DNA of 64,000 nucleotides, taken from the NCBI GenBank assembly GCA_020746835.1, contig JAGPNK010000003.1, positions 1,674,001-1,738,000 of the forward strand, in the 5' to 3' direction. This DNA is from Stachybotrys elegans (lineage: Eukaryota > Ascomycota > Sordariomycetes > Hypocreales > Stachybotryaceae). Shown one piece after another: positions 19,377 to 30,191 of this stretch (position 1 is the stretch's first letter; every line of letters starts with the position of its first letter). The notes below the pieces were generated by a model. It did not search any database. It was given only the letters and a program-made list of their open reading frames with translations, and was not told the origin of the DNA. The position numbers were made by a program, and so were the translations under genes.

Positions 19377-19996
19377 TTAGGCGCGCAAAGACTTGCTGGC
19401 TTCTCCGAAGAATGGAACGAATGGAGCAGACGTCGCCTGCTCACGAAAAGTAGTGACAGCCCAACAGTGCAAGAGCCTGTCTGTGCAAAGGATGAGCAAG
19501 GTCGAACCATCATCTCTTGTCTCTAGGGCCAGACAAGACAGGGATGGGTTGGCTCGCCTGGGTAAGGAACCAAGAGGTCTCGCTGCCTCTCTGTCACATA
19601 GAGCACACCCTCCCCTGCACCGTGGCCCTCACCGGTTGTCGCCAATAAGTCACGGTCGACGTGAAAGCTGCCAAGTATGCATGCATATGGAATCGTCCCA
19701 GGCACAACGAGGTGACGGCTCCTGCATCTGTTCCGCACTACTCCGTAAGCAGCTTCGCTACCACCCAATAGACTGGCTCCTCCGATTCAATTCGGGCTGC
19801 TCGGGTCCCCTGCGCGCCCTACCAAGGACCAGTATGGCAAAGACAGGGATATACGACCTCTGTGCCCCTTGCAGCACCCAGCCCGGCTTCGTCTTCCAGG
19901 TCCACAATCGTGTCCACTGACAGCCACCGGGCAGCGCATCCGGCAAGGCCATTCTTGTCGGGCCTTTGGGTTTCGGCCTACTTGGCCGGGGATGTT

Positions 19997-20553
19997 GAGT
20001 ACCCCGAAATACAGAGACACTTTCCCGAAATACAGAGAAATCTTGGCATGGGCCTAAGGCAGCAAATTTCGCTGTGGCGCTCCCAGGGCTGTGGCCTACA
20101 GCCTTTCGTAGCCTTTCTCTTTATCATCCGGAAGGCTGACTATTACAAGTCCCTGTAAGGCCTAGGTCAGCGAGGGCTTTAATAGCTAGGTTAATGAAAG
20201 TTGTGAGGCCTAGGTCTACGAAGGTCAATAAAGGTTATAAGGGCTGTGAGGGAAAAGGGGGGGTCACGTAACATAGGCTTCCAAGGTGTTGCAGCCCTCA
20301 TTAACCTAGCTATCACAGCACTCACTGACCTAGATTCTGCAACCTTTATCAACCTAGCTATCAAAGCCCTCGCTGACCTAGTCGCAGGGACTTGCGATAG
20401 TCAGCCTTCCGGATGACAAAGAGAAAGGCTACGAAAGGCTGCAGGCCATAGCCCTGGGCACGCTATAGCGAAACTGGCTGTGCAGACCCCATGACGAATT
20501 TGGAATGGCTTTTCTCTTATTTCGGGCAAGTGTCTCTGTATTTCGGGGTACTC
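19997..20553. mobile_element. Foldback/MITE-like element, copy A
   Basis: The left end GAGTACCCCGAAATACAGAG is matched by the exact reverse complement CTCTGTATTTCGGGGTACTC at the right end. The inverted arms extend about 160 bases inward with moderate identity (about 19997..20157 and 20393..20553), including the shared GCTACGAAAGGCTG and AGCCTTCCGGATGA-type stretches. The centre is made of short iterated units around GGCCTAGGTC. It has no coding capacity, so it is a non-autonomous element. A TA lies just inside each end, as for Tc1/mariner-type elements, but the target duplication is uncertain because the ends are symmetric through GAG/CTC. Confidence 0.8.
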
Positions 20554-23500
20554 GGGGACGTTTCCTACCCCCTGGAGCGACTCCCGGCTAAAGCTCCATT
20601 TGGACATGTTTGGGCATGGAGAACCCAAACAAGGCCTCTCCGATGCCTAGCACAGCAATCGCTCGTGCAAACCCCCCATGGACAAAAGGCCCTCTGTTTC
20701 TTTCACTTTACCAAGTCCATGAAGCTGGGTCCTAGGCGAACCGAGCCTACTCCATACTCCTGGAGCAGATGGATATGGATACCGGGGCCTGGCCCCGTCC
20801 ATTGTCGTGTCCACGCTGCTGGCTGAGGAGGGATTGTCATGTATTGACGAATGCCCTGCGTCACCATTTCCGCAGAGCGAACCGGAATCTCGAGGTTTGT
20901 CAAGCTTGGTTTGCGTGGACCGCCCTCGCACAGCCATGTTGCCATGACTGACTCAGAAGCCCAGCCCAGATCTTGGCTTGAGCGCATACCTCATCTGACA
21001 CCCTTTTCTCGCATGAGGCGTGTAGGGCAGGTAATCTTCCGGCGACTTCCCCGTGAAGAGCAGGCTGCTACAGGAAGCGAGATGAGTTGAAGAATCCGGA
21101 ACACGTGCGGGATTCTATCCGACAATGAAAGAGTTTGACCTTACCAAGTAGGGCAAGGGATTCCCTTTTCGTGTCGGTTTGTTCTCTCTTTTCTTTTTCC
21201 TCACGACATCCTTCCACACCTTATCTCCACCGGCTGTTGACTCCTCCCTTCCGATTCGCTATGCACCCTGCCGCTTCGTGAGATCCAGTGCAAGCAATGG
21301 TGCACACGGTCATGGTTGATTTCCTCCCAAATCCGTAATTGGCTTTGGCGTTTGCGAAGAGAGTGTGGCGGTACAGATTGGTTTCATCGAACAGAGGCTC
21401 TGAAGCCGCATGCCAGGCTCCTTTCGCCAGCCTTATCCTGTCGTCGTTTCTGCTCCCTCTCAGAGTATCGGCTCATCAAGTCGCATCATGTGGGATACCG
21501 TGGTTCGTCAGAAGTCGCCTCCTCCCTGTGACAAGCCCAGCCATCCTGGTACCATTTGGCATGACAGGCATGGGGTGTCCCATCGGTCGGTACGCCTCAA
21601 GACTCTACCCCAAGGGGTGTTGTGGAGCGAGCATCAGTATATCCATGGGCCTCGTGATCCATAACTGCTTGCCTCTTCTGCCAAGCAATCATGTTCCGAC
21701 AAGCACGCGGAGATGCCTGGCACCATCAGACAATCTCATGAGAATGTGGTACGGCATGGACTGCCGTGGGGGTTAGTTGGGTTCAAGGGTGGCCTCATCA
21801 AGCGTTCGGGTTCAACGTGACTTGTGCTTTATGTCGTGACAGTTGGGACACACGCAGTTGATGGAAACCCGCCTCCTCAGCACAGACCTGCTTCTCCAGC
21901 GTTTCCTTTGCCTTGGGAAAGCTTGGCTTGGAAGCTTTTCGCATCCTGGTCGTTACATAGTTATGTACTCCCTACTTACCGGCTTCAACGGTTGGGCTAG
22001 TGGTGAACTTGTGTCAAGCCAAGGAAGAAGCCAGTAAGGTTGCTTTGATGCTCCTTCCAACGCCTTTGACTTGACCAAGAGAAGAATGTTATAGTAGGCC
22101 TTCTAAAAAAGACAGCGCAGCTGTAACTCAATCCCCATGTTGCTTGCACGACTGCTGACCAAATCTGAATGCCGGATACTGCATCCATCCTCTGTGTCTT
22201 CTCGAAGGTGCATGGCTGACTCGTGACATGGGGCTGCGACGCGTGGGTTAAGCGCAGGCATGGCACTGGATGGACCAAGCGTTGCGCCAAGTGGTGCATC
22301 ATAATCTGGAAACAGATCAGTAAAACTTTGCAGTTTCCGGTATTCTAATCCTGGCCCCATCATGGTTACTCCTCTGGGTATCAGTATGCGAGCCGCCGAC
22401 GTTTCCAGATTCTCATAATAAATGAACTGTCAAGGCCTGCTAGACTAGCTGCCCACCCACTGTTCAGTCTAAGTCGCCTCCCCGTTGGAGCTGTCTCTCG
22501 GTTACGACTGGCGGGAGACTCCCGTCCTCTCGGCACTCGTTCCTAGCGTAGGCGAAGTGGACTTCGCATAGAACAACACGTGTTCTAGACGTCAATCCTG
22601 GGGCTTGCAATTGGGCTCGTGGCTGGACTCATCTCAACCTCATGCAAAGGCCGAGTTTACTCCAAACCCCCAGACCACAGGGGAGGCACCGTACGCGCGG
22701 CACTTCTGCATCAGCATGTCTGTATCTATGTTCGCAGGCATGACAATGCGATACGAGGTGAAAGAGGCGTCAACAATAGACGGTAATGGCGTGCCGAGTT
22801 CCCCGGCGATAACCGACGAAGGGAGAAGGTTGTGGGGATGAAAGAGGTAACTGGGCGGCCCTGACGATCATGGGTTGGAGTTGGCTACATGCTGAGTATG
22901 CAGCTCAGATGCGAAACCCAGCGCGTGTCATAGTAATATCTTGGACAATATCCGTTGTACGATAATAATGCACCAACCTGTATCTTAGCAGAGCATGCGC
23001 TACTCGGTATGAGCTGTCCCGCGCTCCCTCGACAAGACTGGTTGCTCTACTCAAGGGGCAGCAGCTGCGTCCGTAGAAGCCACCGAATTTTTCCATCCAT
23101 GTTGAAATTCACATGACGGCTGCTCGGCTGGCAAGGGTCCCAAATTTGGACACCCCTGGAAGCCCAGGATTCGTGATGGTCTTGCCTTTGTTGCCTGGTA
23201 TTATGATCTACACCTCTGGGACAATGAAGCGTTCGTGCGGTTACAGATAGGCTGTGCATAGGGAAACACGCCTGGGCAAGAGGAACGTCGGCGGCGCCGT
23301 CAAGAATGCGAGAGGCAGGCGTGCCAATATGGCAGCGAAGATTTGGTTGGCGAATAGGTAGAATATTGCTGGTGGATGGACCACCATACGTGAGTAAGTC
23401 GAGCCGGGTCTCGGTAGCCGTGCATAACAAATAATAGACTTTTTTAAACTTTCTCTCCCTCCTGATAATTTCCGCACAACAATTGCCAGCCAGTGGTTGT

Positions 23501-24633
23501 TATGCAATTATGAGGCGAACAGGCGAGGGCTGCCTGGGCTGTTGTCCGGGATGTCGACCAGATTTTTCTCTGCAGGCCACCCCTACCGTCTACGCAACGG
23601 CATTGATTTGTGATGCCGATGCCTGTCAGGCAAGCGGCTCATGCCGGTTAATGGAGCGCCCACCAACCAAGATCCCTCCACATCCCATGTTCACCATCAA
23701 AAGCGACCAGGTTGAGACTGTAATGGCTTGCTTCTGGAAAGAGGATAACGGCGGAGACTTTGCAAAAGCTTTACAACACAGATCCCAGAATGTGTCAAGA
23801 AAGACCACGGGGGATCCAGCCATGACCCTTCACCCAGGCACTCAACTTCAAACAGTAGCCCCAATAAATATTTCGAGACTAGAGAGCCCTGTTGGTCATT
23901 GCGGTTTGCGTGGATATATTCCTTTCACGGTGGAGAGATCCAATTCATCTCTGAAGACTTGTCTTTGTGTGAGGGAGTCTCGGCCAGTCACTAAGCCAAT
24001 AGAGGTGATCATCTCAAGACAGGGCACTGAATCGGCTTCCACGAGCCCCTGCCAGGCCAATCTAAATCTCCAGTGGCGTTGGAAGTCGATACGAATCTGA
24101 GCCAAGCATCAGAACAAAATTTCACCTATCACACTCCGGGTTTCCCCGTCGATGAACGAAACGCCAATGCCTGTTGTTTTCTTTTCTTTCTCCCTTCCCC
24201 TTCTTGTCTCCTAGCTTCATGTAGGGCTAAGGTCCGTACAGGCGTTGGTCGTCCTTTTGTAAGAATATTTTTGTCCCAAATGGCCATAGTTTTGGACGCT
24301 CCCTGGGGCGTTGTGAGGCGAGGTTTTCGTTGAGTTAACCGGTCGGACTCGCTGCGCTCATCAAGTGAGTCACTATTAGTCTGTTTCGATGCAACATCTC
24401 GCACTTTTTTACATTTCGAGAGATGAACTCCCGCAGACTTATTTCCGTCGTTCCTGGCATGGTGGCTACAAGGAAGCAAAAGTCGGTCAATATCATGCCG
24501 CCCGAAATGCGTATAGGGTAGATGCTGGTGCGAGGATATCCCAGTCCAGGATAACATACACGATAGCCAAGGTTCAGCATCCCCAACGCGACACTCTGTT
24601 CTCCCGACGATACGCAGTCATTAGGTGGCTGGG

Positions 24634-25439
24634 TTAGTCCAAGGAGCCCGCGAGGGCGACCGCGCTAAATCTCAAGTCACCTCCTTCTCTCTCGAGAAAC
24701 TTGAGAGGCCCCAGGTTCAACGCATTCGCACTCAGCACGTCCTCATTCTCATCCAGCTCGCCACGCTTGATAGGTCCCTTGCGGCGGCCATCCAGCTCCC
24801 AGAGAGCACCATCTGTGCCCTTGGCGAAGCAGACGTAGTGTAGGTCGACGTCATCGCTGGCTTCGGGTGCTGTCGTATCACCCTGAGAGGCTGCTTCCTT
24901 GTGTGCTTCGGCTAGCGCAGGTGTCTGTTCGATGAGACGCGATCGATGCTCGGGGTCGAGATCGATGGACTTGGCGATGAATTCGTCCAGCGTTGAACCT
25001 TTTTCTGTAAACAGTGCGTGAGCGAAGAGCACAAAGCAGTGAGATTTAGCAGGGATCTGTTACCGATAAAGCTCCTCGCTGGGCCGTTTGCGACGGCATG
25101 CAATAGACCCATGAGTCCACATGCATTCTGGATGGTTTGGCGCCACCAGATGACAGGCTCAGCTTCTCCCTTGCGTTTGTAGGGTTCAACGAGGGTGTCC
25201 TCAGCCATCCGGTGGCTCTCATAGACGGCGCTTATGGGGAAGACGAGCAGGAGAGCAAGTGCAGGTCGTGGGATGAAGGCTAGTAGCTCGGGTTCCGTTA
25301 AGGAATAGACATCGTGCAGCTGCAAGGCGGACGAGACACCGAGCTTATGGATGAGCGTTGTCATGAGCTGGGGGTTGGCCTCGAGCGGGATGAAGGCCGT
25401 TGAGCCTGGCTCAGGATCGGGATTCGTAGTGAGCGACAT
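24634..25439 (-). CDS. yuh1: Ubiquitin carboxyl-terminal hydrolase, UCH family (peptidase C12)
   Basis: Cysteine protease that frees ubiquitin or NEDD8/Rub1 from small C-terminal adducts and precursors in the cytosol. Exons 25064..25439 and 24634..25004 give 248 residues, the size of UCH-L3/Yuh1. All four catalytic residues are present: Gln101 (WWRQTIQ), Cys107 (NACGLMGLLHA), His181 (DLHYVCF) and Asp197 (LWELDGRRKGP). The crossover-loop region is the acidic, poorly conserved stretch around residues 155-175. No C-terminal extension of the BAP1/UCH37 kind is present. The start at 25439 (MSLTTN) follows an in-frame stretch without other good starts. The symbol is by family and size. Confidence 0.92.
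25005..25063 (-). other. Intron of the UCH gene
   Basis: On the minus strand GTAACA to TTACAG, 59 nt, with GCTCACGC as the best branch candidate. Splicing joins ARSFI to EKGSTLDEF, the normal UCH order. Confidence 0.82.
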
Positions 25440-27105
25440 TTCGACAATAACCTGCTTGTTGGAGACTCGAGCCGGCGAGGGGAACCGAGGCGAGTGGAAG
25501 GATGAAGTTGGTAACCCACAGTCTGCCTGCAATGACGACAGTGGATCGCGCTCCTTCCCCGCCATCCATCCCCTCTGCTTATCGCATCCTTATCGGCACA
25601 TTCATACACTCCCGGGGAAAAAAAAGAAAAAAAAAGTCAACAGTCATCTGCTGCCTTCACAAAAGAAGAAACAGCATGCCGGTGAACACGATAACACATC
25701 ACCAAGATGCTTTCAGCCCCAATTCTGCGGCCTGGCCTGCGCTCACGTATCTTCTGGCATGAAGATGGAAGAAGATCCTCTCGGGTACTTGCCGTAAATG
25801 ATGTCACAAGGAAGCACAACGGCTGATGTCGCAAACGGATTTCGGCTGCTTCCCGATGAGCGAATCACCAACCAAGGAGGCCTGGAGCTAAAAACCCACA
25901 TTGGAGAAAGCTCCACGATGCATCACAGGCTTCAAGTTGTCAATATTCGCTTCTTATTATGGTTATTACCGCTTCCCTGCAAACAAAGCCACTCTCTGTG
26001 CATTAGCCCCAGGGTAGGCCCGAAGAGCCCATGAGTCAACCCACACAGCAGATGTTGGATGGTCTGAGAGCCGACGGCACTGGTCTTGGCACGGCTTTTT
26101 GCCAACAGCCTTTCCAAGCCGACCAACCTTGAGATTATCTCTCTGTGAGAACCAAAAAAGAAAAAAGAAAAAATCGAGTGCGCCCACCATTGGCCAAGTG
26201 CTTTATTTGGGCTGGTATCCTTTCCCATAATCTTCTTTGACGGAGTACCTTCAAATCAGATGTTTGCTAACATCTACATGCTTTGGGAACCACTTCCGGA
26301 GGCCAGCCCTGCCGTTGACGAATGCCAGAGCTCGGCAGTCGGCGCGATTTGTCAACGAAGTCGTGGGGGACTCCAACATTTCGTGGGGACGTGCGGGGAT
26401 CCAGAGCATTGTCACCATTTCTCCATATTCTTTCGAGCTGTCGAGGTTGTGGGGTTATCGGAGGGAATCGGGGAGAATCCCAGATTCAACTTCAACACAA
26501 CCCACGCCACGATCTCTGATGTCTATATGACATGGAATCAAGTGGACGCCTAGACCATGGATCCAAAGGTGGAGGCTCACTGCTTTCCCGACCCAAGCCA
26601 GTATCCTCTTGTGCCACTTTTGGGAGGTTCATAAACCGTCATAGAAGAGCGAGTCTTGAAGACAGTCTTCTGCCAAAGTTCCTTTGGTTATCAACCAAGC
26701 GCCACTCCTTATGCCTCAATACTTGGTATTCGTCTGGAGAAATTCGGGCACCCACACCCGATTTTGCACCTGGCGGGGACTGGCGCTATCCCTCGCATGG
26801 AGCAGACTACCCCAACAACCTTTCCCAGGATGGTCTGATCAGCTGTTGTTTCTCCAAGACTTGGGGAGCGACATCATGGGGATCATCCATCATATCCATT
26901 GTATCGGTCCGACTGTACATGGATTCACCTCGTCGGAGTCGTGAAAAGCGAGAGTCTTCCGGCAAGTGAATCGGCACGGTTTCAATGGATACAGTCAATG
27001 GATACAGCATCTTGCCTATAACTACCCCCCGTGCTCGCCACAGTATCTTGCGGCAAGGCCCTTGAGACAACCCGCTCAGACTCCTCCTGCTGGTAAACAA
27101 GCAAG
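25440..27105. other. Promoter region between divergent genes
   Basis: Separates the UCH gene (minus) and the GH3 gene (plus). An A-rich stretch at about 25617..25637 and another at about 26152..26173 are the only landmarks. No gene is supported. Confidence 0.4.
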
Positions 27106-29558
27106 ATGAAGTTTTCCGCCAGCACCCTTCTCCTTTCCGCCCAGGCGGCAGCTGCAGCACTGAACAATGGGACCAATCCATCAGAGGTGCCGTACTATGG
27201 CCTGAGCCCGCCAGTATACCCAGCGCGTAAGTGCTAACAGGCGCATGAATGTGAGCTGTGAAGGATACGAATGCTAACTCCTGCTTTTAGCGGTGGGAAA
27301 TGGCACCTCGGACAGGTCGTGGGCCAAAGCCTACAAGAAGGCCAAGGCATTGACCGCCCAGTTCACTCTTGAGGAAAAGATGAACGTCACCAATGGATTT
27401 GAAGGACTTTGTGTGGGCAACACCGGTGCTGTCCCTCGGTTCGGAATCCCATCGCTCTGCTTCGCCGACGCCCCCGACGGCGTCCGTGGCCAGGAGTTTG
27501 TCTCAGCTTTCCCTGCTGGTCTTCACCTTGCGGCAACCTTCAACAAGGACCTCATGTACAAGTATGGCAAGGCTCTTGGTGAGGAATATTACGGAAAGGG
27601 CATTCACGTTGCCCTGGGCCCATCTGCGGGACCAATGGGTCGTGTCATGCGCGGTGGCCGCAACTGGGAAGGTCTCTCTCCCGATCCTTCTCTTGCGGCT
27701 GTGGCCATGGGAGCAATTACACGCGGTATCCAGGACTCGGGCGTCATTGCTACAGCCAAGCACTGGCTGCTCAACGAGCAGGAGGCGCGCCGTCGCCCGT
27801 CTGTCGACGAGTCCACCCCGGAGCGCCGCGTGACTGACGAGGCTATAAGCTCCAACGCCGACGACCGCACTATCCACGAGCTGTATGCTTTCCCCTTCAT
27901 GAATGCTCTCAAAGAGGGTGCTGGAAGCGTCATGTGCTCGTACCAGCGTGCGAACCACTCATATGCTTGCCAGAACTCCAAGCTGATGAATGGCATTCTG
28001 AAAACGCAGCTCGGATTCGAGGGATTTGTGGTTAGCGACTGGCGTGGCCAGCGCTCCGGTGTTGCTTCTGCTAACGCCGGCCTGGATGTTGTCATGCCGG
28101 ACCATGGATTCTGGGGCGAGAAGCTCGTTGAGGCTGTCAACAACGGCTCCGTCAGCGAGGAGCGCATGACTGACATGGCGACTCGTGTGCTCGCTACGTG
28201 GTATTACCTCGAGCAGGAGAATAACTTCCCCGAGACTACCTACCGCTCCTACAGCACCGTTGGCGACCCCGTCAATGTGCAGGCCGACCACTCCGATCTC
28301 ATCCGTGAGATTGGCGCGGCTGGTACTGTTCTTGTGAAGAATGTCAACAAGACCCTGCCTCTCAAGGACGTCAAGATGGTATCCGTCTACGGTTACGATG
28401 CCACTGTCCCTCAGAGCCCGTGGCAGAACCCTAACCGCTACGGTGGCGGTTATGAGGTCAACTTTGGCTGGAACACCTTCAACGGAACACTCGTCACGGG
28501 AGGCGGCTCCGGCATCAGCACACCGCCCTATGTTGTCTCTCCCTTCCATGCCATCTCTGATCGCATCGCCAAGAACAAGGGAACCATCCGCTGGGACTTC
28601 TACTCGGAGGCTCCCGGCCCCCACTACGTCAACACAGAGGCCTGCTTGGTCTTCATCAATGGATACGCCTCGGAGAGCTTCGACCGCGTAAGCCTGACTG
28701 ATGAGTTCAGCGATAACCTTGTGATCAACGTGGCATCTATGTGTCCCAATACCATTGTTACGATGCATCACACTGGTAAGAACACAGACTAGCACATGAT
28801 TCCTATGAAGAAGAGAGTCGCTAATCCCAACATCAGGTGCCCGTACCGTCGATGCCTGGATTGACCACCCCAACGTCACTGCTGTCATATACGGAGGCCT
28901 TCCCGGCCAAGAGTCCGGCAACAGTCTAGCGGATGTCCTCTTCGGAGACGTCAACCCTACAGGCAAGCTGCCTTTCACCATCGCCAAGAAGGAAGAGGAC
29001 TACGGCGAGCTGCTCAACTCCACCAACAGCAAGGACTTCTTTCCCGAAGCCAACTTCACCGAAGGTCTCTACATCGACTACCGATATTTTGATAAGAAGA
29101 ACATCACCCCACTGTACGAGTTTGGCTTTGGCCTCTCCTACACCACCTTTGGCTTCTCCAACCTCGAGACAGCTGTCAAAGCGGACGTCAACATGGACGA
29201 GTTCCCCGACCCCGAAATCGACATTATCCAGGGCGGCCACCCCGAGCTGTGGGATGTCGTAGCGACGGTCAAGGCCCATGTCGAGAATACGGGTGACGTG
29301 GATGGCGCCGAGATTGCGCAGCTCTACATCGGAGTCCCTGGAGACGACACGCCGGCGCGACAGCTGCGTGGCTTCGAGCGCGTCGGGCCCCTGGTGCCTG
29401 GACAGAACCACCGCGCCGTCTTTGAGCTCACAAGACGTGACCTGAGCACCTGGGACGTCGAGGCTCAGCAGTGGCGCTTCCGAAGGGGCACGTACAAGGT
29501 GTACGTGGGATCCAGCAGTAGAAAGCTGCCCTTGGAGGGGACCATCACGATTGAGTAA
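27106..29558 (+). CDS. Secreted GH3 beta-glucosidase
   Basis: Glycoside hydrolase family 3 enzyme, presumably splitting cellobiose or other beta-glucosides outside the cell. Exons 27106..27226, 27291..28775 and 28837..29558 give 775 residues. The first 18 or so residues (MKFSASTLLLSAQAAAA) form a signal peptide. The N-terminal barrel has SLCFADAPDGVRG, the KHWLLNEQE signature near residue 197 and the nucleophile Asp290 in GFVVSDWRG. The second domain follows from about 350 (AAGTVLVKNVNKTLPL, GGGSGIS), and a fibronectin-III-like C-terminal domain ends the protein (VENTGDVDGAEIAQLYIGVP, LRGFERVGPLVPGQ). There are many N-glycosylation sequons. No cellulase cluster is adjacent. The exact substrate is inferred from the family. 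Confidence 0.92.
27227..27290 (+). other. Intron 1 of the GH3 gene
   Basis: GTAAGT to TTTTAG, 64 nt, with TGCTAACTC as branch. Splicing joins the signal-peptide exon (PPVYPA) to PVGNGTSDRSW. Confidence 0.85.
28776..28836 (+). other. Intron 2 of the GH3 gene
   Basis: GTAAGA to CATCAG, 61 nt, with CGCTAATCC as branch. Splicing joins TIVTMHHT to GARTVDAWI. Confidence 0.87.
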
Positions 29559-29648
29559 AATGATTAATGATTAATGACGATGGACGATTATAGATTAACT
29601 AAATAATCGATGAAATTACTTCAGGAAGAGAGAGAATGACGTTTGGAT

Positions 29649-30191
29649 GAGTACCCTAGTATGCAAAACAAGACTTGGCATGGGACCTGCACGGCCAATT
29701 TTGCTGTGGCGCACCCAGAGCTATACTCTGCAGCCTTGCTCTTTATCATCCACAAGGCTAGGTCAGTAAGGGCTGTGATAGGTAGGCTGATAAAGGCTGC
29801 AAGGCCTAGATCTGCAAGGGATGTGAGGGCTAGGTTCATGAAGCTTGAAAGGCCTAGGTCAACAAGAGCTGCAAGGGAAATAGAGGTACGTGACACAAGC
29901 TTCCAAGGCCTCGCAACCTTCATCAACCTAGCTATCACAGCGCTCGCAGTCTTCGTAACCTTCGTAGCCTTCGTACCTCGCAGCCTTCGTACCCTTCGCA
30001 GCCTCCGTAGCCCTCGCAGCGCTCGCAGCCTTCGTCACCTTCGCAGAGCTCGCAGCCTTCGTCACCTTCGCAGTGCTCGCAGCCTTCGCTGCCCTACCCT
30101 TGTGGGTGCGCCACAGCAAAATGGCTGTGCAGGTCCCATGCCAAGTCTTGTTAGGTATTCAAGGAATCTTGTTGTGTATACTAGGGTACTC
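29649..30191. mobile_element. Foldback/MITE-like element, copy B
   Basis: Same family as 19997..20553. The ends are GAGTACCCTAGTAT and ATACTAGGGTACTC, and the inverted arms share ACTTGGCATGGGACCTGCA and TTTGCTGTGGCGCACCCA. The right arm has about 20 extra bases near the end. The centre has iterated GGCCTAGGTC-type units and a 27-bp tandem expansion at about 30020..30100. It inserted just after the GH3 gene stop, 90 bases downstream. It has no coding capacity. Confidence 0.8.
30020..30097. repeat. Minisatellite of about 27 bp inside the foldback element
   Basis: Two and a half units of the form CTCGCAGCCTTCGTCACCTT plus CGCAGWG follow each other, preceded by degenerate units. Copy A lacks this expansion. 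Confidence 0.7.

Larger units (their letters stand above)
18558..24633. other. Gene-poor block of about 6 kb
   Basis: No gene is supported on either strand. Composition is near 50% GC and not obviously RIP-mutated. It holds a 20-base poly-G run (19357..19376) and a foldback element (19997..20553). Many open frames of 60-205 codons exist, the longest about 23483..24100 plus, but none shows motifs, splice continuity or a biased codon use. Confidence 0.5.

Noticed and set aside
23483..24100. 205-codon plus-strand frame in the gene-poor block
   Set aside because: No domain, no splice partners, mixed composition; could be chance. Transcript data would decide.
27959..28987. 342-codon minus-strand frame opposite the GH3 gene
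   Set aside because: Crosses an intron of the real gene and shows only complementary-strand bias.
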